Below, piece by piece: positions 1 to 5,114 of a DNA stretch of 5,208 bases (within the stretch, counting starts at the first letter, position 1; the number at the start of each line of letters is the position of its first letter). Location of the stretch: positions 1 to 5,208 of the forward strand of contig WRBX01000055.1 in assembly GCA_009784335.1 (NCBI GenBank), written 5' to 3'. This DNA comes from Oscillospiraceae bacterium. GTDB taxonomy: Bacteria; Bacillota_A; Clostridia; Monoglobales; WRBX01. The translations under genes were made by a program, and so were the position numbers. The notes beneath the pieces were generated by a model. It saw only the letters and a program-made list of their open reading frames with translations. It did no database searches and was not told where the DNA came from.

Positions 1-786
1 AAAGTTATCGTCGAAACTTCGCGCGGGGTGGAGTTCGGCGAAGTCACCATCGAAAACAAAAATATCGACGAAAGCGAGCGAAAAATCCTGCCTATTGTCC
101 GCCGCGCCAATAACAAGGATTTCCAGGCGCACCACGAAAATAAGAAGCTCGAGGCCAAAGCACTCGAGGTGGCGGGCGAAAAAGCCAAGCTTCACGAGCT
201 GGATATGAGCATTCTCTCGGCGCATTATATGTTCGACCGCTCTAAGATTTTGTTCTATTTCACCGCCGAAAACCGCATTGATTTTCGCGATTTGGTCAAA
301 ACCCTCGCCGCGCATTTTCGCACTCGCATCGAGCTGCGCCAAATCGGCGTGCGCGACGAAGCGCGCATGGTGGGCGGCTATGGCACTTGCGGGCGCTCGC
401 TCTGCTGCTCGTCGTTCCTCGAAGATTTCGCGCCGATTTCGGTTAAAAATGCCAAAGAGCAAGGGCTCTCGCTCAACCCGCAAAAAATCTCCGGCTCATG
501 CGGCCGCCTGCTTTGCTGCTTAAAATACGAAGAAAAAGCTTATGAGGAGATGAATTCCAAAATGCCGGGCATGGGCGCGGTGGTTTCGCCCAAAGATGGC
601 AGCCTCAAAGGGCGCGAGGGCGTGGTGGAAAACACCTATCTCGTGCGCGGGCTGGTTAAGGTGAAGTTCGACGGCCTCGGCGAAACGCATATCCTCAGCA
701 CAAATGATATTAATATTATTAAAAAAGGTAGAAAATCGAGCGATGATAGCAAGGTTGATGAAAAGGAATTGAAGAACCTGGAGTAA
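1..786 (+). CDS. ricT: RicT/YaaT-like PSP1-domain protein, 5'-truncated by window edge
   Basis: The reading frame is open from base 1, and the first visible residues (KVIVETSRGVEFGEV) are the conserved early part of the PSP1 domain. The GTG at 28 is therefore internal and the true start lies upstream. About 261 residues are visible. Two CGRxLCC motifs (Cys codons at 388, 403, 406 and at 499, 514, 517) are the hallmark of RicT. In B. subtilis, RicT joins RicA and RicF in the Y-complex, which binds [4Fe-4S] clusters and affects RNase Y-dependent mRNA maturation and developmental phosphorelays; this role is known for the family and is not shown here. The C-terminal tail after about base 715 is lysine- and acid-rich and looks disordered. 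The gene is richer in GC-ending codons than the genes that follow. prpC starts 15 bases downstream, so co-transcription is likely. Confidence 0.93.
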   Translation, partial: KVIVETSRGVEFGEVTIENKNIDESERKILPIVRRANNKDFQAHHENKKLEAKALEVAGEKAKLHELDMSILSAHYMFDRSKILFYFTAENRIDFRDLVKTLAAHFRTRIELRQIGVRDEARMVGGYGTCGRSLCCSSFLEDFAPISVKNAKEQGLSLNPQKISGSCGRLLCCLKYEEKAYEEMNSKMPGMGAVVSPKDGSLKGREGVVENTYLVRGLVKVKFDGLGETHILSTNDINIIKKGRKSSDDSKVDEKELKNLE

Positions 787-801
787 TTTTGGAGGCGAGT
801 T

Positions 802-1473
802 GTGAAAATTTTAGGACACAGTGATATCGGCAACAAGCGCAAGGAAAATCAAGATGCGTTTTATATTGATGCGCAGAACCGATATGCAGTTATTGCTGAT
901 GGGATGGGCGGAGAAGCCGCCGGCGAGATTGCATCGAATGCCGTTATTAGTGCGATAAAAACTAAGTTAGATAAACGCGCACCCCTCAAGGAAGCCATCC
1001 AATTTGCAAATGAAATGGTTTTTGAAATGGCAGAGGGTGAATTTGAAGGCATGGGCTCGACTGTTGTTATTGTCGGTTTCGATAAAAAACTCGCCCAAAT
1101 TGCCAGCGTAGGAGATAGCCGCGCTTACTTGCTTCGCGGTGATGATTTAAAACAAATAACTACCGACCATTCCATGGTCAACACGCTGCTTAAAATCGGA
1201 AAAATTACCGAAAATCAAATTGCCAATCATCCGCAGAAAAATTTGTTGACGCGCGCTATAGGAACTGATAAGAAAATAGACATTGACACCTTTGAGTTAG
1301 AACTTGCAAAAGGCGATATGCTGCTTTTATGCACTGACGGGCTGACAAATGCCATCGCTGATTATGAAATCAAGGAACTGTTAAAAGCCGGCAATACACC
1401 TGAGCAATTGTGCAAGTTGGCGTCGAAGCGCAGTGGCAAGGATAATTGCACCGTAATAGTGGCTAGTGTTTAG
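802..1473 (+). CDS. prpC: PP2C-family serine/threonine protein phosphatase (PrpC/Stp1 type)
   Basis: This 223-residue protein has the usual size of a bacterial PP2C domain, with no membrane segment or signal peptide, and should be cytoplasmic. PP2C motifs appear in order: SDIGNKRKENQD (residues 7-18), ADGMGG with metal-binding D33 (32-37), GMGSTVVIV, VGDSRAYLLR, TTDHS, LLTRAIGTD, CTDGLTN with D179 (177-183), and the final DN pair at 214-215. These supply the two-metal active site for phospho-Ser/Thr hydrolysis. The expected substrates are PrkC and PrkC targets. The start is GTG at 802, chosen because GGAGG at 791-795 lies 6 bases upstream and the N-terminus matches the family. The last residues (VASV) and the TAG stop fall inside a 7-base repeat array (1457-1487), so the repeat appears to have supplied the gene's end. 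The gene is normally adjacent to prkC; here a 425-base insert intervenes. Confidence 0.95.
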   Translation: MKILGHSDIGNKRKENQDAFYIDAQNRYAVIADGMGGEAAGEIASNAVISAIKTKLDKRAPLKEAIQFANEMVFEMAEGEFEGMGSTVVIVGFDKKLAQIASVGDSRAYLLRGDDLKQITTDHSMVNTLLKIGKITENQIANHPQKNLLTRAIGTDKKIDIDTFELELAKGDMLLLCTDGLTNAIADYEIKELLKAGNTPEQLCKLASKRSGKDNCTVIVASV

Positions 1474-1487
1474 TGGCTAGTGGCTAG
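1457..1487 (+). repeat. Heptad tandem array, left arm of inverted pair
   Basis: TAG recurs at 1457, 1464, 1471, 1478 and 1485, exactly 7 bases apart, with units of the type TAGTGGC. The array overlaps the last codons and stop of prpC. It matches the reverse complement of the array at 1851-1881 at 26 of 31 positions. Together the two arms frame a 425-base segment holding a four-helix-bundle gene. The period and pairing are seen directly. Identity as a mobile-element end is inference. Confidence 0.85.
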
Positions 1488-1503
1488 AAAATTGGAGAAA
1501 AGT

Positions 1504-1868
1504 ATGAGTGTCAAATGTTACAATGATTTGGTTGTATGGCAGAGGGCAATGGAATTAACAACCGAAATTTATAGGTTGAGAGAAAGCTACCTAAGGATGA
1601 AATATATGCGCTATCAAATCAAATGAGGCGAGCTGCGATTTCTATTCCTTCTAATATTGCGGAAGGACAAAGTAGAAACTCAACAAAAGAATTTATGTAT
1701 TTTATATCAATAGCAAAAGGCTCAAAATCTGAGCTGGAAACGCAGTTATTAGTTTGTAAAAACTTAAACTATCTCGATGACAAAGAAATAGAAAAAGCAT
1801 TCGGTTTAGTTAACGAAGTTGGGAAAATGCTAAGTGTATTAGGCAAGCGGCTAACCACTAGTCACTAG
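1504..1868 (+). pseudogene. Four-helix-bundle protein (S23 / 23S rRNA-intervening-sequence protein family), frameshifted
   Basis: The first 28 or so codons from ATG 1504 (MSVKCYNDLVVWQRAMELTT...) are the typical N-terminus of the family, which begins with a YxDLxVWQ-like motif. They are preceded by GGAG at 1494-1497, 6 bases upstream. That frame stops at 1624-1626. The rest of the protein continues in another frame from about 1590: PKDEIYALSNQ, then MRRAAISIPSNIAEGQ from 1623, ending at TAG 1866-1868. Loss of one C near 1590-1591 explains the shift: restoring it makes ESYPKDEIYALSNQM continuous. No canonical -1 slippery heptamer is visible, so this is a real deletion or a sequencing error rather than programmed frameshifting. 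Repaired, the protein would be about 121 residues, the usual family length. Members occur inside 23S rRNA intervening sequences and as free genes, and Avd of diversity-generating retroelements is related; no reverse transcriptase or template repeat is seen here. The final residues and stop come from the right-hand heptad array. The gene is more AT-rich than its neighbours. Confidence 0.85.
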
Positions 1869-1881
1869 CCACTAGTCACTA
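1851..1881 (-). repeat. Heptad tandem array, right arm of inverted pair
   Basis: CTA recurs at 1851, 1858, 1865, 1872 and 1879, exactly 7 bases apart, with units of the type CTAGTCA/CTAGCCA. It is the inverted partner of 1457-1487 (26 of 31 positions match). It supplies the last residues and the TAG stop of the four-helix-bundle gene and ends 24 bases before the prkC start. Confidence 0.85.
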
Positions 1882-1905
1882 ATACGAAACGGAGTTGAGT
1901 GTAAA

Positions 1906-3729
1906 ATGAACCTAGTTGGGAAACTTTTTGCAGAAAGATACGAAATTATCGCAGAAATCGGCAATGGCGGCATGGCTAATGTCTTTAAAGCAAAGGATAC
2001 TGTGCTTGGCCGTTTTGTCGCCATCAAAATCCTGCGCACCGAGTTCTTGGGCGATGAGGAGTTCACCGCCCGTTTCACCGCCGAGGCGCAAGCCGCTGCA
2101 GGATTGGGGCACCAAAATCTCGTTGCTATCCACGATGTTGGGGTGTGGCTTGGGCATAATTACATCGTGATGGAGTTTGTCGATGGCATAACTCTCAAGG
2201 ATTTTATCAAGCAGAATGCGCCTATTAAATGGCAAGATGCCGCCGGAATTGCCACGCAGGTGCTGCAGGGCATTGCTCATGCACACAAAAAGGGTATTAT
2301 CCACCGCGATATTAAGCCGCAAAATATTATGCTCACCGATAACGGCATTGTAAAAGTGATGGATTTTGGCATTGCGCGCGCAGCATCGAATTATACCATG
2401 AAAATTGGCGATACAACCATTGGTTCGGTGCACTATTTCTCGCCGGAACAAGCGCGCGGCCGCCACACTGATGAGAAAAGTGATATATATTCGCTGGGCG
2501 TTGTGCTTTATGAAATGCTTACCGGCACGCTTCCTTTTGAAAACGAAAGCCCTATTTCAATTGCTATGATGCACTTGCAAAAAGAGCCGATTTCGCCTAA
2601 AGATGTTAATATTACCGTTCCCCTTGCAATCAATGATGTTGTGCTCAAAGCCATGCGCAAGGATACTGCCGACCGCTATCAATCGGCCAAGGAACTATGG
2701 CAAGATTTGCAGAAGGTGCTTTCTAATCCTGATGAAAATCCAGTGCTTGACCGCCCTCGTGATAGCTCATCCGACACGCGCATTATGCAAGCGGTTAAGC
2801 CGATTGTTAAGGTTAAGAACGAAGATGAGATTCTAAAACCATCGGATGCATATCAGCCGCGGCGTGTGCGGAAGGATAAAGAGCGAAATGCCGGGCGATC
2901 GAGTGTGCCTGCCCCTACAACTGAAGACGACAAATACAAAGAAAAAAGTAAAAAACTAAATAAAATTGCGTTAATATCATTTCTTGCAATGGGTGGCGTG
3001 ATATGTTTTGCCGTGATTTTTTCGCTTTTCCCTAATATGTTTTTATTTGGCAACAGAATGCCGGTTCCCGAAGTAGTAGGAAAGCAAATAGAGGAAGTTT
3101 TAGAGCTTTTTGAAGGAAGCAAAGATATAGAAATCGAGATTATTGAAGAGCGATATATAGTTGAAAAACTAGCCGGAGAGATTTTTGAACAGAGCCCTAA
3201 TCATGGCACTGAAATGAAAACACCTATAAAAATTAAAGTGAGAGTTTCTCTTGGCCCGGAAGAATTTACTTTGCCAAACCTAAAAGATATGGACGAGCGT
3301 GATGCTCGAAAGATGCTTGAAGAAAAAGAGTTAAAAGTTAGAACCGTATATGAAAGCAATTTAACTATAGCTCAGGGCATTGTTATCAAAACTAAACCTG
3401 AAGGCGGAACTCCCGTTAAAGGCGGCGATGAAATAGAAATCATTGTTTCAGCCGGCAGCGAGGGCAAAGAAATTTCCATGCCTAACCTGATTGGAATGAC
3501 TCGCGACAAAGCCAAAGAAACCCTCGAAGCCAAGAACCTTATTTTAGGGAGAACAACTTGGCAAGATTCGGCAGAATATGACGAAGATGTTGTTATATCG
3601 CAAAGTGTGGCGTCTGGCTCTACTGTAAAAGAGTTTTCTACTATTGATATAGTGCGCTCCACCGGCAAAGCCCCCTCCCCTCCTACCCAGGCTCCCCCGC
3701 CAACGCAACGGCCGGTTGTGATTGAGTAG
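1906..3729 (+). CDS. prkC: PASTA-domain Ser/Thr protein kinase (PrkC/Stk type)
   Basis: This 607-residue membrane kinase has an N-terminal Hanks-type kinase domain (about 12-275): glycine loop IGNGGMANVF (18-27), VAIK lysine K41, helix-C glutamate E60, HRDIKPQN with catalytic D135, DFG with D153, a Thr-bearing activation loop (T164, T170, T171) and SPE for APE (179-181). All key catalytic residues are present. A charged linker leads to one transmembrane helix (about 354-375). Three extracellular PASTA domains follow (about 385-450, 454-520, 524-592), then a Pro-rich tail. PASTA domains bind muropeptide or lipid II fragments in known homologues, coupling wall state to phosphorylation. PrpC is the expected opposing phosphatase. 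ATG 1906 was chosen from family alignment; GGAG at 1891-1894 is 11 bases away, a loose spacing, with a second GAG at 1897-1899. Base composition becomes more AT-rich from about 2930 (membrane and PASTA half). The stop almost abuts thiN. Confidence 0.96.
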   Translation: MNLVGKLFAERYEIIAEIGNGGMANVFKAKDTVLGRFVAIKILRTEFLGDEEFTARFTAEAQAAAGLGHQNLVAIHDVGVWLGHNYIVMEFVDGITLKDFIKQNAPIKWQDAAGIATQVLQGIAHAHKKGIIHRDIKPQNIMLTDNGIVKVMDFGIARAASNYTMKIGDTTIGSVHYFSPEQARGRHTDEKSDIYSLGVVLYEMLTGTLPFENESPISIAMMHLQKEPISPKDVNITVPLAINDVVLKAMRKDTADRYQSAKELWQDLQKVLSNPDENPVLDRPRDSSSDTRIMQAVKPIVKVKNEDEILKPSDAYQPRRVRKDKERNAGRSSVPAPTTEDDKYKEKSKKLNKIALISFLAMGGVICFAVIFSLFPNMFLFGNRMPVPEVVGKQIEEVLELFEGSKDIEIEIIEERYIVEKLAGEIFEQSPNHGTEMKTPIKIKVRVSLGPEEFTLPNLKDMDERDARKMLEEKELKVRTVYESNLTIAQGIVIKTKPEGGTPVKGGDEIEIIVSAGSEGKEISMPNLIGMTRDKAKETLEAKNLILGRTTWQDSAEYDEDVVISQSVASGSTVKEFSTIDIVRSTGKAPSPPTQAPPPTQRPVVIE

Positions 3730-3733
3730 GTGA
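3728..3733 (+). promoter_or_regulatory. Ribosome binding site that decides the thiN start
   Basis: AGGTGA at 3728-3733 overlaps the prkC stop codon and lies 5 bases before ATG 3739. This favours ATG 3739 over the in-frame GTG at 3730, which has no comparable site upstream. The overlap implies translational coupling with prkC. Confidence 0.55.
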
Positions 3734-3738
3734 GCGAT

Positions 3739-4380
3739 ATGCGTGCATGGCTGATTATTGCGGGGGCGGTTACAAAGGATGATGCGGAGTTTTACCGCAC
3801 GATTCGGGTTCAAAACGGTGATTTGATTATCGCGGTTGACGGCGGTTATGATAATGCGCTGATGTTCGGAATGTATCCCGGCGTGGTTGTGGGCGACTTA
3901 GATTCGATTAATTCCTCGATTTCCAAGGGCATAAAAGTGCTGCAATATCCGGCGGAAAAAGATAAAACCGATGCCGAGCTGGCGGTGGATTATGCGCTCG
4001 AGCAAGGCGCGAGTGAAATCGTGATTCTCGGAAATATAGCCGGCAGAATTTCACATTCAATGGCAAATATAATGTTGCTACGCAGGATTCAGGGTGCAGG
4101 GTTTAGGATTCAGGCAGAGGGGCTGCTGCTATCGCCGAGGGAGCGGATTTGCTTATTGAAAGATGGCAAAACAAGCATTCCAAAGGGCGATAGCAAATAT
4201 TTGTCATTAATCCCGATCAGCGATTGCGAGAATGTAACGATTACCAATACAAAATATGAGATTAAAAACGCCAACATCGCTCTCGGCTCAACTCACCTAA
4301 TTTCAAATGAATTCACGATATTAGACGCGAAAATATCGGTTGAAAAGGGCGAAGTTTTGATTGTTGCAGAAAAAGCTTGA
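3739..4380 (+). CDS. thiN: Thiamine pyrophosphokinase (ThiN type)
   Basis: The enzyme transfers pyrophosphate from ATP to thiamine, giving thiamine diphosphate in the cytoplasm. Using ATG 3739 it has 213 residues, normal for the family. Visible motifs are VDGG (33-36), the metal-binding GDLDS (52-56), AEKDKTDAEL (72-81) and the GR-x-x-H-x-x-x-N block (102-110), then the C-terminal beta-sandwich domain with LGSTHLISNE, similar to B. subtilis ThiN. Two oddities stand out. The block usually written GGRxDH reads AGRISH, with Ser105 in place of Asp. The linker between the two domains also holds a 7-base repeat array (4084-4118) read in frame as RIQGAGFRIQAEG, and by eye is about 4 residues longer than in B. 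subtilis ThiN. In B. subtilis the order is prpC-prkC-rsgA-rpe-thiN; rsgA and rpe are missing here. The stop codon lies within the -35 box of the tRNA promoter. An alternative start is GTG 3730. Confidence 0.92.
   Translation: MRAWLIIAGAVTKDDAEFYRTIRVQNGDLIIAVDGGYDNALMFGMYPGVVVGDLDSINSSISKGIKVLQYPAEKDKTDAELAVDYALEQGASEIVILGNIAGRISHSMANIMLLRRIQGAGFRIQAEGLLLSPRERICLLKDGKTSIPKGDSKYLSLIPISDCENVTITNTKYEIKNANIALGSTHLISNEFTILDAKISVEKGEVLIVAEKA
4084..4118 (+). repeat. Heptad tandem array inside thiN
   Basis: AGG recurs at 4084, 4091, 4098, 4105 and 4112, exactly 7 bases apart, with units AGGATTC (twice) and AGGGTTT-like variants. Three units make 21 bases, or 7 codons, so the protein shows RIQ repeated at a 7-residue spacing (residues 117-119 and 124-126). 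The reading frame stays open. No inverted partner was found nearby. Confidence 0.75.
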
Positions 4381-4405
4381 CAAAAATGTTAAAAATGAGT
4401 ATCAT
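4377..4405 (+). promoter_or_regulatory. Sigma-70/SigA-type promoter for the tRNA cluster
   Basis: A perfect -35 box TTGACA (4377-4382) is followed after 17 bases by TATCAT (4400-4405; 5 of 6 matches to TATAAT). Transcription would start near 4412, a few bases before mature tRNA-Val. The -35 box contains the thiN stop codon. Confidence 0.85.
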
Positions 4406-4418
4406 ATATAAGTCGTTT

Positions 4419-4494
4419 GGGCGATTAGCTCAGCTGGGAGAGCATCTGCCTTACAAGCAGAGGGTCGTAGGTTCGATCCCTACATCGCCCACCA
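4419..4494 (+). tRNA. tRNA-Val (anticodon TAC)
   Basis: A complete 76-base cloverleaf: acceptor GGGCGAT pairs with ATCGCCC, the D-arm is AGCTCAGCTGGGAGAGC-like, and the anticodon stem TCTGC/GCAGA holds loop CTTACAA with TAC at 4452-4454. The T-arm contains GGTTCGATCC. The 3' CCA is encoded (4492-4494). It is first in the cluster, just after the promoter. Confidence 0.97.
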
Positions 4495-4496
4495 AA

Positions 4497-4591
4497 CAGT
4501 GGACAGTTAACAGTAGTCAGTAGTCAGTTTGAATGTAAATCTTGAAGAAATGCATTCAAGCTGACTACTGTCAACTGACGGCTGACTGCTG
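4497..4591. repeat. Inverted heptad-array element between tRNA-Val and tRNA-Asp
   Basis: In the left arm CAG recurs at 4497, 4504, 4511, 4518 and 4525. In the right arm CTG recurs at 4561, 4568, 4575, 4582 and 4589. Both have a period of exactly 7. The inner part, 4511-4535 against 4553-4577, pairs at 22 of 25 positions around a 17-base loop, and pairing continues imperfectly outwards. The element fills nearly the whole 101-base spacer. In RNA it would form a long hairpin in the tRNA precursor. No U-tract follows, so it does not look like a terminator. It has the same plan as the arrays around the four-helix-bundle gene but contains no gene. Confidence 0.85.
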
Positions 4592-4595
4592 ATTG

Positions 4596-4672
4596 GGCCC
4601 GGTAGTTCAGTTGGTTAGAACGCCAGCCTGTCACGCTGGAGGTCGTGGGTTCGAGCCCCATCCGGGTCGCCA
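4596..4672 (+). tRNA. tRNA-Asp (anticodon GTC)
   Basis: A complete 77-base cloverleaf: acceptor GGCCCGG pairs with CCGGGTC (one G-T pair), and anticodon stem CCAGC/GCTGG holds loop CTGTCAC with GTC at 4630-4632. The T-arm is GTGGG/CCCAT-like with loop TTCGAGC. Discriminator G4669 and an encoded CCA (4670-4672) follow. No promoter of its own is evident, so it is probably co-transcribed with tRNA-Val. Confidence 0.97.
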
Positions 4673-4687
4673 AACCGGCATTGCCGC

Positions 4688-4806
4688 CTGAAGTAAGAGA
4701 TAAGAGAGAAAAGTTAAAAGAAATGGTAGTCTCGCTATCGCGAACCAGTTTTGAAGCCGGTTTGTTTTATTCACTTTTATCTTTCCGTCTGCATTCTTCA
4801 CTAATA
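4688..4806. repeat. Possible degenerate heptad-array pair in the Asp-Asn spacer
   Basis: The purine-rich left side (about 4688-4722) shows 7-base phasing, with AAGAGAT at 4695, AAGAGAG at 4702, then AAAAGTT and AAAAGAA. The pyrimidine-rich right side (about 4771-4804) reads CTTTTAT, CTTTCCG and so on, and is roughly its inverse. Between them lie a small hairpin (TCGC 4732-4735 with GCGA 4740-4743) and an 8-base inverted repeat, AAACCGGC 4672-4679 with GCCGGTTT 4756-4763. Phasing and pairing are weaker than at the other sites, and skewed composition alone may explain part of the signal. Confidence 0.4.
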
Positions 4807-4808
4807 TT

Positions 4809-4846
4809 TCCCTAATAGCTCAGTAGGTAGAGCATTTGACTGTTAA
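4809..4846 (+). pseudogene. Truncated 5' half of tRNA-Asn
   Basis: These 38 bases match the first 38 bases of the intact tRNA-Asn at 4868 at 35 positions (differences at positions 5, 17 and 28 of the tRNA). The match covers the acceptor 5' strand, the D-arm and the anticodon stem and loop with GTT, and stops just after the anticodon loop. The following 21 bases show no T-arm or acceptor 3' strand, so no functional tRNA can form. It looks like a decayed tandem copy whose 3' half was lost or replaced. Confidence 0.85.
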
Positions 4847-4867
4847 CTAAAACCTCAAATTGAATAA

Positions 4868-4943
4868 TCCCCAATAGCTCAGTTGGTAGAGCATGTGACT
4901 GTTAATCACAGGGTCGTTGGTTCGAGTCCAACTTGGGGAGCCA
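4868..4943 (+). tRNA. tRNA-Asn (anticodon GTT)
   Basis: A complete 76-base cloverleaf: acceptor TCCCCAA pairs with TTGGGGA, and anticodon stem TGTGA/TCACA holds loop CTGTTAA with GTT at 4901-4903. The T-loop is TTCGAGT. Discriminator G4940 and an encoded CCA (4941-4943) follow. It is last in the cluster. Confidence 0.97.
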
Positions 4944-4952
4944 TATTACAAT

Positions 4953-4972
4953 TCTCGAACATTGTTTCGAGA
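4953..4972. other. Perfect 7-bp hairpin downstream of tRNA-Asn
   Basis: TCTCGAA (4953-4959) pairs perfectly with TTCGAGA (4966-4972) around a 6-base loop, 9 bases after the tRNA. No U-tract follows. It may be a processing or pausing structure or a decayed terminator; its function is unknown. Confidence 0.5.
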
Positions 4973-5006
4973 GCAGGAGCAATAAGTGCATTCTAATAAA
5001 GCGAAG

Positions 5007-5034
5007 CGAGAGTTTAATAGACTCTCGTTTTTTT
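5007..5034 (+). terminator. Rho-independent terminator of the tRNA cluster
   Basis: Stem CGAGAGT (5007-5013) pairs with ACTCTCG (5021-5027) around a 7-base loop and is followed by seven Ts (5028-5034). A few weaker pairs extend the base. On the minus strand the stem is followed by CTTCGCTTTATT, a poor U-tract, so it fits the plus-strand transcript best. Confidence 0.85.
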
Positions 5035-5114
5035 CTTATGCTTGTGCAATTGATTTAAAATACAGTTAATTGGCAATAATTGGACTTCTATAGTCATTAT
5101 TCAACATTTTGTTA
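5035..5114. other. AT-rich intergenic gap between convergent transcripts
   Basis: I see no gene here. There is a bulged hairpin: AATAAT 5075-5080 with ATTATT 5096-5101, and GACT 5083-5086 with AGTC 5092-5095. It sits just downstream of the minus-strand SLH gene but has no U-tract on that strand, so calling it a terminator would be speculative. Confidence 0.4.

Noticed and set aside
28..30. GTG as the start of ricT
   Set aside because: The frame is open upstream to base 1, and the preceding residues (KVIVETSRG) are conserved PSP1 sequence, so the start is outside the window.
1585..1595. Programmed -1 frameshift in the four-helix-bundle gene
   Set aside because: There is no X XXY YYZ slippery site and no obvious downstream stimulatory structure, and a one-base deletion explains it more simply.
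1504..1868. Diversity-generating retroelement (through relation of the four-helix bundle to Avd)
   Set aside because: No reverse transcriptase, template repeat or variable repeat is visible in the window.
1457..1881. CRISPR array or IS-element ends
   Set aside because: The units are contiguous 7-mers with no spacers, no cas genes or transposase are nearby, and no target-site duplication could be defined.
1912..2466. 184-codon open frame on the minus strand within prkC
   Set aside because: It lies wholly antisense to the kinase domain, has no recognisable motifs, and the plus-strand frame contains every conserved kinase motif.
4497..4591. Terminator between tRNA-Val and tRNA-Asp
   Set aside because: The hairpin is strong but no run of T follows the right arm, and tRNA-Asp has no visible promoter of its own.
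4751..4780. Possible second promoter (TTGAAG ... TTTTAT) before the tRNA-Asn genes
   Set aside because: Both boxes are poor matches, the region is simply T-rich, and it overlaps the degenerate repeat tract.
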